From Prauserella endophytica (lineage in GTDB: Bacteria; Actinomycetota; Actinomycetes; Mycobacteriales; Pseudonocardiaceae), in assembly GCF_005146945.1 (NCBI RefSeq), contig NZ_SWMS01000002.1:496001-560000 (forward strand): a stretch of 64,000 bases of DNA, written 5' to 3'. Under the pieces are notes generated by a model that saw nothing but the letters and a program-made list of their open reading frames with translations, searched no databases and was not told where the DNA came from. Positions within the stretch are counted from its first letter, which is position 1; the number at the start of each line of letters is the position of its first letter. The translations under genes were made by a program, and so were the position numbers. Of this stretch, positions 33,928-42,055 are shown piece by piece.

Positions 33928-35452
33928 TCGTCCTCGGCGTCAGTACCCGGTCGGTCAGCTGGCGGGACTGCGGCGGAACACCCCGCAGCTCGGTCTCCAG
34001 CCGGGCGCCGTGCGCCTGCTCCAGTATCGACCGCAGCACCAGCGCGCCGGTGGTGTCGATGCGGCCCAGCCGGGTGAGATCGAGCACGAGCCTTACGGTT
34101 TCCGGGTGCGTGGCGAGCAGGTCGTGCAGCAGCGAGTCGAGGCGTTGCGCCGTGCCGAACCACAGCACGCCGCGCGGCGCGAGCGTCAGCTCACCGTCAC
34201 GCGCCGTGACGTCGACCTCCAGCTGCAGCAGGCGCCACAGGAACACCGCGAGCGACAGCCCCACACCGAGCAGCACGGCCAGGTCGAGCCGGGGGGCCAG
34301 CAGCAACGTCGCCAGGAACGTCGCCCAGGCGATCATCGCCTGCGGCGGCGACACCCGCCACAGCCGCACCAGCGGGCGGAACCGCAGCAGACCGGTGACC
34401 GCGACGATCACGATCGCGCCCAGCACGGCCAGCGGCAGCGGTTCGAGCACGGCGGCGAACGGCAGGAACGCCAGCACGGTCAACCCGGTGAACGCGCCCG
34501 ACCATCGGGTGCGCGCGCCCGACATCCGGTTCACCGAGCTGCGGGAGAAGGAGCCGCCGCACGGCATTCCGCCGACCGCCGCCGCGGCCAGGTTCGCCAC
34601 GCCCTGGCCGACGAACTCGCGGTTGGAGTTCCAGCGGCTGCCGTCCTCGGCGGCGAACCGGCGCGCGATCGAGGCGGCCTCGGTGAACCCGATCAGCGCG
34701 ATGATGACGCCGGGAAGAATCAGTGAGGGCACGCGGTCCCACGGGATGTCGTCGAGCGTGAACGGCAGCAGCCCGGAGGGCACGCTGTCCACCACGGGGC
34801 CGGAATAGAGTCCGGCAGCGGAGATCGCGACGCCGAGTGCGGCCGCCACGAGCACCCCGGGGAAGAGCGCGTGGAGTCGTCGCCCGCCGACGATCACCAG
34901 CGCGGTGAGCGCCGTGACCGCCAGCGCCGCGGGGCTCCAGTCGGCGGGGTGGGCGAGGCTCGTGACCGCGGCGACGATCTCGTTGCCCTCGTCCGGCGGC
35001 GCGACGCCCAGCGCCTTCGGCACCTGGGACGCGGCGATGAGCACGGCCGCCGCCGGGACGAAACCCAGCAGCATCGGCTGCGACATCAGGTACGCGAGCC
35101 AGCCCGCCCGCAGGAGGCCCAGCAGAACCCTGACCACGCCGATCACCAACGCCAGCGCGAGGCCGAGTCCGACGTACTCGGGGCTCGCCGGGGTCGCGAC
35201 GGTGCTCAGCGCGCCGAACGTCAGCAGCGCGGTGATCGCCACCGGGCCCGTCTGCAGGTACGGCGACGACGCGAACAGCGCCGCGAGCACGGGCGGCAGC
35301 GCACCGGCGTAGAGGCCCGCGACGGGCGGCATGCCGGCGAGCTCGGCGTAGGCCAGCGACTGCGGGATGCCGACCATCGCCACGCTCACGCCCGCGACGG
35401 CGTCGTACAGGAGTGTCTTGCCGCGCGGTCGCGCGATACGGGGAACGCGCAC
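33914..35452 (-). CDS. SulP-family anion transporter with STAS domain
   Basis: A 512-residue SulP protein: a multi-helix transport domain (VAGVSVAMVGIPQSLAYAELAG, PVAGLYAGALPPVLAALF, the signature-like GGMPCGGSFSRSSVNRMSGA) and a C-terminal STAS domain of about 100 residues (ETVRLVLDLTRLGRIDTTGA). SulP carriers move sulfate, bicarbonate or other anions. It is the last gene of the soeBC-soeA-mrp-sulP operon, three bases after the mrp stop, so export of the sulfate made from sulfite is the most natural role. Sulfate uptake is the alternative. It starts at GTG 35452. Confidence 0.88.
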   Translation of the reverse strand: MRVPRIARPRGKTLLYDAVAGVSVAMVGIPQSLAYAELAGMPPVAGLYAGALPPVLAALFASSPYLQTGPVAITALLTFGALSTVATPASPEYVGLGLALALVIGVVRVLLGLLRAGWLAYLMSQPMLLGFVPAAAVLIAASQVPKALGVAPPDEGNEIVAAVTSLAHPADWSPAALAVTALTALVIVGGRRLHALFPGVLVAAALGVAISAAGLYSGPVVDSVPSGLLPFTLDDIPWDRVPSLILPGVIIALIGFTEAASIARRFAAEDGSRWNSNREFVGQGVANLAAAAVGGMPCGGSFSRSSVNRMSGARTRWSGAFTGLTVLAFLPFAAVLEPLPLAVLGAIVIVAVTGLLRFRPLVRLWRVSPPQAMIAWATFLATLLLAPRLDLAVLLGVGLSLAVFLWRLLQLEVDVTARDGELTLAPRGVLWFGTAQRLDSLLHDLLATHPETVRLVLDLTRLGRIDTTGALVLRSILEQAHGARLETELRGVPPQSRQLTDRVLTPRTSPLE

Positions 35453-35455
35453 GGC

Positions 35456-36568
35456 TCAGCGGACCACCGACAGCGGCAGGGCGAGGCCGGACAGGCTCCT
35501 GCGCACGACCGGAAGCCGCGCCGCGAGATCGGACAGGGCGAGTGCCGACGGCGCGTCCGGCGCACCGGCCACCACCGGAACACCGGTGTCCCCGGCGTGC
35601 CGCAGCGCGGCGTCAAGGGGGATGCGGGCGAGCAGCTCGGTGCCGAGGTCGTCGGCGAGCCGTTGCCCGCCACCGGAGCCGAACAGCGCGGTGCGCTCGC
35701 CGCAGCACTCGCAGACCAGCGTGGACATGTTCTCCACCACCCCGGCCAGCGGCATGCGCAGATCGGCGGCCATGCGTCCCGCCCGCGTCGCCACCGTCTG
35801 CGCGCTCACCTGCGGGGTGGTGACGGCGAGCAGTGCCGCCCTTGGCAGCAGCTCCAGCAGCGAGAGGGTCACGTCGCCCGTCCCGGGCGGGAGGTCGACC
35901 AGCAGCACGTCCAGCTCGCCCCAGTGCACGTCGGTGAGGAACTGCTCCAGCGCCTTGTGCAGCATCGGGCCCCGCCAGACCACCGGCTCACCGTCGCCGA
36001 CGAGGAACCCGACCGACATCAGCCGCACGCCGTGCGCGTCGACCGGCAGCATGAGCCCCTTCAGCGCGACGGGACTGCGCCGGACGCCGAACAGCTGCGG
36101 CACCGAATAGCCCCACACGTCGGCGTCGAGCAGCCCGACGCGCTTGCCGGTCCGGGCCAGCGCCACGGCCAGGTTCGCCGCGACGGAGGACTTCCCGACT
36201 CCGCCCTTGCCGCTCGCGACCGCGTAGACCAGGGTGTCCGTGCCGAGCCGCGCCGGCTGCTGTTCGCGCAGCCGCTGCGACAGGGCCAGCCGCTCCCGGT
36301 CGGACAGCGTCGTGAAGCTCACCTCCACGCCGGTGACGCCCGGCACCGCCGAGGCGGCGGCGGTGACGTCGGCCTGGAGCCGCTCTCGCAACGGGCACGT
36401 GGGCGTGGTCAGCGCGACGGCGACGTGCGCGGTGCCGCGCCGGTCGGTGGTGACGTCGCGGAGCATGCCGAGCTCGCCGAGGCCCCGGTGGATCTCCGGG
36501 TCCTCCACCGCGCCCACGGCCTCCCGCAGGGCCGCGTGGTCGACCGGGGTCCGGCGCCGGGTCAGCAT
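35456..36568 (-). CDS. mrp: Mrp/NBP35-family iron-sulfur carrier ATPase
   Basis: A 370-residue Mrp protein. An N-terminal MIP18/DUF59 domain (AVGAVEDPEIHRGLGELGML, ALTTPTCPLRERL) precedes a P-loop ATPase with the deviant Walker A SGKGGVGKSS at 119-128, DADVWGYSVPQLFG and DLPPGTGDVTLSL. Cysteines in STLVCECCGERT match the Cys pair that binds a transferable [4Fe-4S] cluster. Its ATG overlaps the soeA stop by seven bases. It probably loads clusters into the five-cluster SoeABC complex encoded in the same operon; a housekeeping Mrp would usually stand elsewhere. Confidence 0.88.
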   Translation of the reverse strand: MLTRRRTPVDHAALREAVGAVEDPEIHRGLGELGMLRDVTTDRRGTAHVAVALTTPTCPLRERLQADVTAAASAVPGVTGVEVSFTTLSDRERLALSQRLREQQPARLGTDTLVYAVASGKGGVGKSSVAANLAVALARTGKRVGLLDADVWGYSVPQLFGVRRSPVALKGLMLPVDAHGVRLMSVGFLVGDGEPVVWRGPMLHKALEQFLTDVHWGELDVLLVDLPPGTGDVTLSLLELLPRAALLAVTTPQVSAQTVATRAGRMAADLRMPLAGVVENMSTLVCECCGERTALFGSGGGQRLADDLGTELLARIPLDAALRHAGDTGVPVVAGAPDAPSALALSDLAARLPVVRRSLSGLALPLSVVR

Positions 36569-39396
36569 TCCGGCACCCGGTAACCACGCAGCTTCGGGGC
36601 GAGGGGACGCATCATGAACTCTGGCCGCCGCTGCCCTCCGGGACCGAGGTCGGGGCTCGTGCGGGCGAGCCACTCCCGGTACACCTCCGCGGAGCGCCGC
36701 GTGTCGACGTAGACGTCGCCGTAGCGGTCCCCGGGGTGCGCGTACTCCAGCTTGATCTTCTGCAGCCAGCAGTGCATGCCCGACTCCGGGTCAGGGTGCA
36801 CGGCGAACGCGAGGTTCTGGTGCACGCCGGGGTCCTCCCAGTTGATCCGGCTCGAGTCAGGGTCGGATGAGTCGAACGGGGCGACACCGCCGCGATGCCG
36901 CAGCAGCCACGTGTGCTCACCGTCCGGATGGGACAGTTCCACCATGCCGGTGGTCCAGCGGCTGCCCTCCCCGGGGTGCAGGCGCCAGCGGCCCATGTGG
37001 TGGGACAGCGCGCAGACGCCGGGCCGGATCCCCTCGGTGACCCACACCCTGGCCACGAAGTAGCCGATCTCGGTGCTGATGCGCACGAGGTCGTCGGTGA
37101 CCACGCCGCGCCGCGCGGCGTCGAGCGAGTTGAGCCACAGCGGGTGGGTGTTGGAGATCTCGTTGAGGTACTTGGCGTTGCCGGAACGCGTGTGGATCAG
37201 CGTCGGCAGCCGGAAGGTGGGCACGAGCACCAGCTCGCCGGCCTCGATGTCGATCTCGCCGCGCGCCACGTGCGAGCGCAGGTAGCCGGGTGTGGCCCGG
37301 TCGGCGCGCCCCCAGTCGCGCATCGCCGTCGAGTACACCTCCAGCTTGCGCGACGGCGTCGGCCAGCCGACGGTCGCCGTCCCGTCCTCGTGCCGCAGCC
37401 CGATCGCGCCAGCCTCGCCCACCACCGGCGCGACGGAGTCCGGGGTCACCGGCGTGCGCAGCACGCCGCCGGAGTCCGCGGTCGCGTTCTCCAGCTGCTC
37501 ACCGGGCACCGCGCGCTCGTCGACGCGGTACACCTCGTCGTCGAGGGCCACCACGCCGTAGCGGCGCATGTACTCCAGCGGCTCCATGCCCTCGTCCGCG
37601 GCCTTCTTCGCCAGACCCGGCACCTGGTTCTCGAACAGCCACCGGTAGTACTCGTCCACGGTGATCTTCTCGCCCGGCCGGTAGGGCGACTCGAAGTAGC
37701 GGCGGATGCCCAGCGAGCCGTCGGGGTCGATGCGCCACGACAGCTCGAACCAGAACTCGTTCTCCTCCCAGACCTCGCCTGGGTTGACGTCGCGGGTGTC
37801 GTTGTACGACAGGCCGAGCTTGTCCATCGCGACGCGGCGCACGGGCTGCCGGAAACCCAGCCACCGCCCGGCGTGCGTCTCGTACGAATGCGTGTCGTGC
37901 CGCTCGCTGGCGTGCCCCATGGGCAGGACGTAGTCGGCGAACTCGGCGGTCTCGGACCACGTCGGGGTCAGCGCAACGTGCAGGCCCACCTTGTCCGGAT
38001 CGGACAGCTGCTCGATCCAGGTGAACCCGTCGGGGTTGGTCCAGACGGGGTTGTAGACCCGCGAGAAGTAGACCTCGAGCCTGCCCCGGCCCTCGGCGAG
38101 GAAGTGGGGCAGCAGGAACGACATCTCGTTGGTGGACAACGGGAAGTCGCGTGGCCAGATCAGCTCGTTCCACCGCTCGTGCGGCTCGGGCTTCGCGGGA
38201 CCGTGCGGGATGAACTTGTGCCAGCCGTTGGGGCTCGTGCCGCCGCGAGTGCCGATGCTGCCGGTCAGCGCGAGCACGAACCACAGCGCCCGCGCGACCT
38301 GCCAGCCGCCGAGGTTTCCCGCGGCCGCCGCGCGCCAGATGTGCGCCGAGAGGCGCCCGTCGCAGTCGGCCACCAGCTCGGCGATCTCCTCGATGCGGTC
38401 GGCCGGCACCTGCGCTTCCTCGGCGGCGAACTCGAACGTGTAGTCCGCGTAGTCCTCGGTGATGCGGTCGAGGAACGTCTCGAAGTCGCGGGGCGCGTCG
38501 GGGTGCAGCTCGGCGAGGTAGGTGTCCCAGTTGAACCACCGGCGGACGTACTCGGTGTCGATGCGGCGGGTCCGCAGCAGGTACGACGCGACGGCCAGCA
38601 GCACCGCCGCCTCGCTGCCGGGCCACGGCGTGAGCCACACGTCCGCGTGCGACGCCGTGTTCGACAGACGCGGGTCCATCACCACGAGTTTGGCGCCGGA
38701 CTGCTTGCCCTCCATGATGCGCTGGGCGTGCGGGTTGAAGTAGTGGCCGGTCTCCAGGTGGCTGGACAGCAGCAGGATGACCTTGGCGTTGGCGTGGTCG
38801 GCCGAGGGCCGGTCGTAGCCGGTCCACAGCGACATCCCGAACCGCGCCCCGGCCGAGCAGATGTTGGTGTGCGTGTTGTGCCCGTCCACGCCCCAGGCCG
38901 TGAGGAACCGCTCGGCGAAGCCGTCCTCGCCGGGCCTGCCCACGTGGTACATGATCTCGTCGTGGCGGTCCTCGACGATCGCCTTCCGGATCCGGCCGGC
39001 GATGTCGTCGAGCGCCTCGTCCCAGCTGACCTGTTCCCAGCCGCCCCCGCCGCGTTCACCGGTGCGGCGCAGCGGGTACAGGATCCGCTCCGGGTCGTTG
39101 ATCTGGTTGATCGTGGCGGGCCCCTTGGCGCAGTTGCGGCCGCGGGAGCCGGGGTGGGCGGGGTTGCCCTCGAGTTTCTTGACGGAGAGGTCGTCCTTGT
39201 CGACGTAGGCCAGCAGGCCGCACGCGCTCTCGCAGTTGAAGCACGTGGTGGGTACCAGCAGGTAGGAGTGCGCGACCTTGCGAGGATGCGCTTTCGCGTC
39301 GTACTCGACGTGGTGGTCCCACGCGGACACCGGCGGGAAGTTGCGGAGGTGCTCGTGGCTGCGCGAGCCGGGCAGTACGGGTTCGGTCGCGCTCAT
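36562..39396 (-). CDS. soeA: SoeA-like molybdopterin sulfite dehydrogenase, catalytic subunit
   Basis: A 944-residue DMSO-reductase-superfamily protein. The N-terminal [4Fe-4S] site is Cys52, Cys55, Cys59 (TCFNCESACG) and Cys89 (GRNCAKGPAT), followed by ERILYPLRRTGERGGGGWEQ, HVGRPGEDGFAERF, and a C-terminal molybdopterin-binding domain (PTFRLPTLIHTRSGNAKYLN). There is no twin-arginine signal, so it stays in the cytoplasm, as SoeA does and periplasmic Psr/Phs enzymes do not. SoeABC oxidises sulfite to sulfate and reduces quinone. The operon order (FeS/membrane subunit, this, Mrp, SulP) and nearby Xsc support sulfite as substrate; polysulfide or thiosulfate remain alternatives. Confidence 0.78.
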   Translation of the reverse strand: MSATEPVLPGSRSHEHLRNFPPVSAWDHHVEYDAKAHPRKVAHSYLLVPTTCFNCESACGLLAYVDKDDLSVKKLEGNPAHPGSRGRNCAKGPATINQINDPERILYPLRRTGERGGGGWEQVSWDEALDDIAGRIRKAIVEDRHDEIMYHVGRPGEDGFAERFLTAWGVDGHNTHTNICSAGARFGMSLWTGYDRPSADHANAKVILLLSSHLETGHYFNPHAQRIMEGKQSGAKLVVMDPRLSNTASHADVWLTPWPGSEAAVLLAVASYLLRTRRIDTEYVRRWFNWDTYLAELHPDAPRDFETFLDRITEDYADYTFEFAAEEAQVPADRIEEIAELVADCDGRLSAHIWRAAAAGNLGGWQVARALWFVLALTGSIGTRGGTSPNGWHKFIPHGPAKPEPHERWNELIWPRDFPLSTNEMSFLLPHFLAEGRGRLEVYFSRVYNPVWTNPDGFTWIEQLSDPDKVGLHVALTPTWSETAEFADYVLPMGHASERHDTHSYETHAGRWLGFRQPVRRVAMDKLGLSYNDTRDVNPGEVWEENEFWFELSWRIDPDGSLGIRRYFESPYRPGEKITVDEYYRWLFENQVPGLAKKAADEGMEPLEYMRRYGVVALDDEVYRVDERAVPGEQLENATADSGGVLRTPVTPDSVAPVVGEAGAIGLRHEDGTATVGWPTPSRKLEVYSTAMRDWGRADRATPGYLRSHVARGEIDIEAGELVLVPTFRLPTLIHTRSGNAKYLNEISNTHPLWLNSLDAARRGVVTDDLVRISTEIGYFVARVWVTEGIRPGVCALSHHMGRWRLHPGEGSRWTTGMVELSHPDGEHTWLLRHRGGVAPFDSSDPDSSRINWEDPGVHQNLAFAVHPDPESGMHCWLQKIKLEYAHPGDRYGDVYVDTRRSAEVYREWLARTSPDLGPGGQRRPEFMMRPLAPKLRGYRVPEC

Positions 39397-39425
39397 GGCG
39401 CTCGTTCCTTTCGGCAGTGCTGGTT

Positions 39426-40970
39426 CTAGGACAGCGGGACGTCTTGCCCGGCGCGGACGAAGACGCTCTCGTACGCGAGCAGTGCGGCCTGCACGGCGAT
39501 GCCACCGGCGGCGGCGAGCACGAGCGGGCCGCCCGCCCAGCCCACGGCGCCCAGTGCCGCGCCGAGCGCCGCGAGACCGGCGCCGCCACCCCAGAACAGG
39601 CGGGCGTAGCGACCCGAGGTGACCATGTGCGCCGCCGCGGCCGCGTGCGCGGTTGGATGCCTGCCCAGGTACTCCAGCAGCGTCATCGCCAGGTGACCGC
39701 CCGCGCCGAGGGTCAGCGCGGCGAGCAGCAGCGAGCGGGCGGCGGGGGAGGGGTCGCCTGCCGCGACGGCGAGGGTGAGCACGCCGCCGCCCACCATGAG
39801 CGCCTGCACGATCAGGTGCCAGAACAGCAGGGGCGACTGCCACAGGTCGCGGCCCTCGGCCTGGCCGAACAGGAAACCGGTGTAGCCCGCCGTCAGCGCG
39901 GCCGCGAGCAGCGCGGGCACGGCCAGGCCGGTGAGCAGGGCGTCGGCGGTGGCCGCGGCCAGCGCGCCGGTCGCGGCGAGGATGCCCGTGGCGAGCCAGG
40001 CGGTGAAGACCACCGCCGCCGCGGCCAGCACCACGGCACCCCAGAACATCCACGATCTCGGGTTGGGCTTGAGGAAGATGAACAGGAACCGCTCTGGCCG
40101 CTTGAGGTCCCACACCAGCAGCACGCCGGTGACGGCGAGCCCCGCCACCCCGAGTGCGGGGGCCACGACGTCGCCGAGCCCGCCCAGTTCGATGCCGAGC
40201 AGGTGGGCGAGCGCGGCGATCAGCATCGCGCCGGCCCCGGCCGCCTTGGTCCAGAGGTACGTCGTGACCCGCCAGCCCCACGGCCGGGGGTGTGCCGTGT
40301 TGAGTGTGGTGCGGGCGTGCGTGACCGGGTCGGTGGGCAGGTCGGTGGACGCGCTCCTGCGGTGCTCGTCGGGGCGGGCCCACAGGTACGTGTCGCCGGT
40401 GGGGGCGGCGAGCGGGTCGAGCACCGCGCGGTCGGCGCCGAGGTAGAAGACGTTGGGCCCGGTGTTCTGCTCGGGCGCGCGCACCTGCGTCGGGTTCTCG
40501 TTGACCAGGCGCGCGATCCCGCTTTCCGGGTCGTCGAGGTCGCCCACCCAGATCGAGTGTGTCGGGCACACCACCACGCACGCCGGTTCGAGGCCCTCGT
40601 CGACGCGGTGGGCGCAGAAGTTGCACTTGGCGGCGGTGTGGGTGTCCTCGTCGAGGTAGATGGCGTCGTAGGGGCACGCCTGCATGCACGCCTTGCAGCC
40701 GATGCACCGCTCGTTGTCGAAGTCGACGATCCCATCGTCCCTTGTGAACAGTGCCTGCGTGGGGCAGATCTTGACGCACGGCGCGTCCGTGCAGTGATTG
40801 CACCGCATGACACCGAAATCGCGGGTGGTCGCGGGGAACTCCCCGGACTCCACGTACTTCACCCACGTGCGGAACTGGCCCACCGGCACCTCGTGCTCGG
40901 TCTTGCACGCCACTGTGCAGGCGTGACAGCCGATGCAGGTGCGCTGGTCGATCGCGAAGCCGTAGCGCAT
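39426..40970 (-). CDS. soeBC: SoeB-SoeC fusion: four-cluster ferredoxin subunit joined to NrfD-type membrane anchor
   Basis: A 514-residue protein combining two subunits that are normally separate. Residues 1 to about 190 are a DmsB/SoeB-type ferredoxin with sixteen cysteines in four groups (CIGCHACTVACK, CNHCTDAPCVKICP, CIGCKACMQACP, CNFCA plus CVVVCP), enough for four [4Fe-4S] clusters. A linker of about 50 residues follows, then about eight hydrophobic helices of the NrfD/SoeC type (WDLKRPERFLFIFLKPNPRSW, GYTGFLFGQAEGRDLW). It would carry electrons from SoeA to membrane quinone. The ATG has GGAGG five bases upstream. There is no frameshift between the parts. Confidence 0.82.
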   Translation of the reverse strand: MRYGFAIDQRTCIGCHACTVACKTEHEVPVGQFRTWVKYVESGEFPATTRDFGVMRCNHCTDAPCVKICPTQALFTRDDGIVDFDNERCIGCKACMQACPYDAIYLDEDTHTAAKCNFCAHRVDEGLEPACVVVCPTHSIWVGDLDDPESGIARLVNENPTQVRAPEQNTGPNVFYLGADRAVLDPLAAPTGDTYLWARPDEHRRSASTDLPTDPVTHARTTLNTAHPRPWGWRVTTYLWTKAAGAGAMLIAALAHLLGIELGGLGDVVAPALGVAGLAVTGVLLVWDLKRPERFLFIFLKPNPRSWMFWGAVVLAAAAVVFTAWLATGILAATGALAAATADALLTGLAVPALLAAALTAGYTGFLFGQAEGRDLWQSPLLFWHLIVQALMVGGGVLTLAVAAGDPSPAARSLLLAALTLGAGGHLAMTLLEYLGRHPTAHAAAAAHMVTSGRYARLFWGGGAGLAALGAALGAVGWAGGPLVLAAAGGIAVQAALLAYESVFVRAGQDVPLS

Positions 40971-41042
40971 GACACCTCCGAAGCTGACGCACAGTGACGC
41001 TAACTCCGGAAAAGGGGGCCCGGTACCAACGTCGATCCTGGG

Positions 41043-41067
41043 TACTCCCAAAGCAGACTTTGGAGTA
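41043..41067. promoter_or_regulatory. Inverted repeat in the soeBC-lysR intergenic region
   Basis: TACTCC-C-AAAG and CTTTGGAGTA pair across CAGA with one extra base on the left arm. It lies 11 bases upstream of the LysR-type start and 73 bases from the soeBC start, a normal place for a LysR site controlling both directions. Confidence 0.55.
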
Positions 41068-41077
41068 ACGTGACGGC

Positions 41078-41998
41078 GTGCCACTGCCACCGCGCGTGCC
41101 CGAGATCGGGGCACTGGACCTGTTGCTGAGCGTCGCGCGGCTGGGCAGTCTCGGAAAGGCCGCGAAGGAGCACGGCATCTCGCAGCCCGCGGCGGCGTCG
41201 CGGATCCGGAACATGGAGCGGCTCACGGGTGTGCCGCTCATCGTGCGCTCGGCCACCGGTTCCCGGCTCACCGACGAGGGGGCCGTGATCGCGGACTGGG
41301 CGGGCCGGGTGATCGACGCCGCGGCCGCGCTGGACGCCGGCATCGCGGCCCTGCGTGGCCAGCAGGCAAGCCGGATCCAGCTGGCGTGCAGCATGACGAT
41401 CGCCGAGTACCTGCTCCCCGGGTGGCTGAGCGAGCTGCGCAGGCGCAGGCCGGACACGACGATCGGGCTACAGGTGGTGAACTCCGCGAAGGTCGTCGAG
41501 CTGGTGCTCGGCGGGGCCGTCGACCTCGGCTTCGTGGAGGGCGCCGAACCCGCCGAGGGGCTCGATTCCCAGGTGGTGGCCGAGGACCAGCTGTCGCTCG
41601 TGGTGCATCCCGACCATCCCTGGGCGAGGAGGGGCCGGCCCGTGCGCGCGGCGGAACTCGCCGCCGAGGCGCTGATCAGCCGTGAGCCGGGCTCGGGCAC
41701 GCGCTACGTGCTGGACCACGAGCTGGACCGGCTGGGCTACCACACGCGCCCGAACCCCGTGATGGAACTGTCGTCCACCACGGCGATCAAGGCCGCCGTG
41801 GAGGCGGGGCTCGGTCCGGCGGTGCTCAGCTCGCTCGCGCTGGCCGAGGACGTGGCGCAGGGCAAGCTCGTGGTGGTGCCAACGTCGGGCCTCGACCTGC
41901 AGCGCTCCCTGCGGCTGGTGCTGCGTGCGGGGGAGCAGCTGTCCCCGGCGCTGCGGGACGTCGTCGCGGCGGCCGGCGCGAGCGCGGGAAGGCGCTGA
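41078..41998 (+). CDS. LysR-family transcriptional regulator (CysL/YeiE-like)
   Basis: A 306-residue LysR protein. The helix-turn-helix covers LDLLLSVARLGSLGKAAKEHGI and SQPAAASRIRNMERLTGVPLI, and the effector domain includes LACSMTIAEYLLPGWLSEL, LVLGGAVDLGFVEGAE and ISREPGSGTRYVLDHEL. The last features are usual in the CysL/YeiE/CbbR branch, some members of which respond to sulfite. It diverges from the soeBC-soeA-mrp-sulP operon and most likely activates it when sulfite builds up. GTG start at 41078. Confidence 0.85.
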   Translation: MPLPPRVPEIGALDLLLSVARLGSLGKAAKEHGISQPAAASRIRNMERLTGVPLIVRSATGSRLTDEGAVIADWAGRVIDAAAALDAGIAALRGQQASRIQLACSMTIAEYLLPGWLSELRRRRPDTTIGLQVVNSAKVVELVLGGAVDLGFVEGAEPAEGLDSQVVAEDQLSLVVHPDHPWARRGRPVRAAELAAEALISREPGSGTRYVLDHELDRLGYHTRPNPVMELSSTTAIKAAVEAGLGPAVLSSLALAEDVAQGKLVVVPTSGLDLQRSLRLVLRAGEQLSPALRDVVAAAGASAGRR

Positions 41999-42010
41999 GT
42001 CCACATGGGA

Positions 42011-42042
42011 CGGAGCCGGGCGGCGTTCGCCACCCGGCTCCG
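42011..42042. terminator. Bidirectional hairpin between lysR and xsc
   Basis: CGGAGCCGGGcGGCG and CGCCaCCCGGCTCCG pair over 14 of 15 positions with a TT centre. It sits between the convergent LysR and Xsc genes and should stop both transcripts. Confidence 0.75.
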
Positions 42043-42055
42043 CGACAGGGGCCGG

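Noticed and set aside
36562-40970. Formate dehydrogenase or polysulfide reductase
   Set aside because: There is no Tat signal on the catalytic subunit and no formate-specific accessory genes; the sulfite-producing Xsc and a SulP carrier fit SoeABC better. Not fully excluded.
36562-41700. A single 1712-residue reading frame spanning the Soe region
   Set aside because: Only the part from 39396 down matches a protein family; the rest is the out-of-frame reading of the SoeBC gene, which has its own strong start at 40970 with GGAGG.
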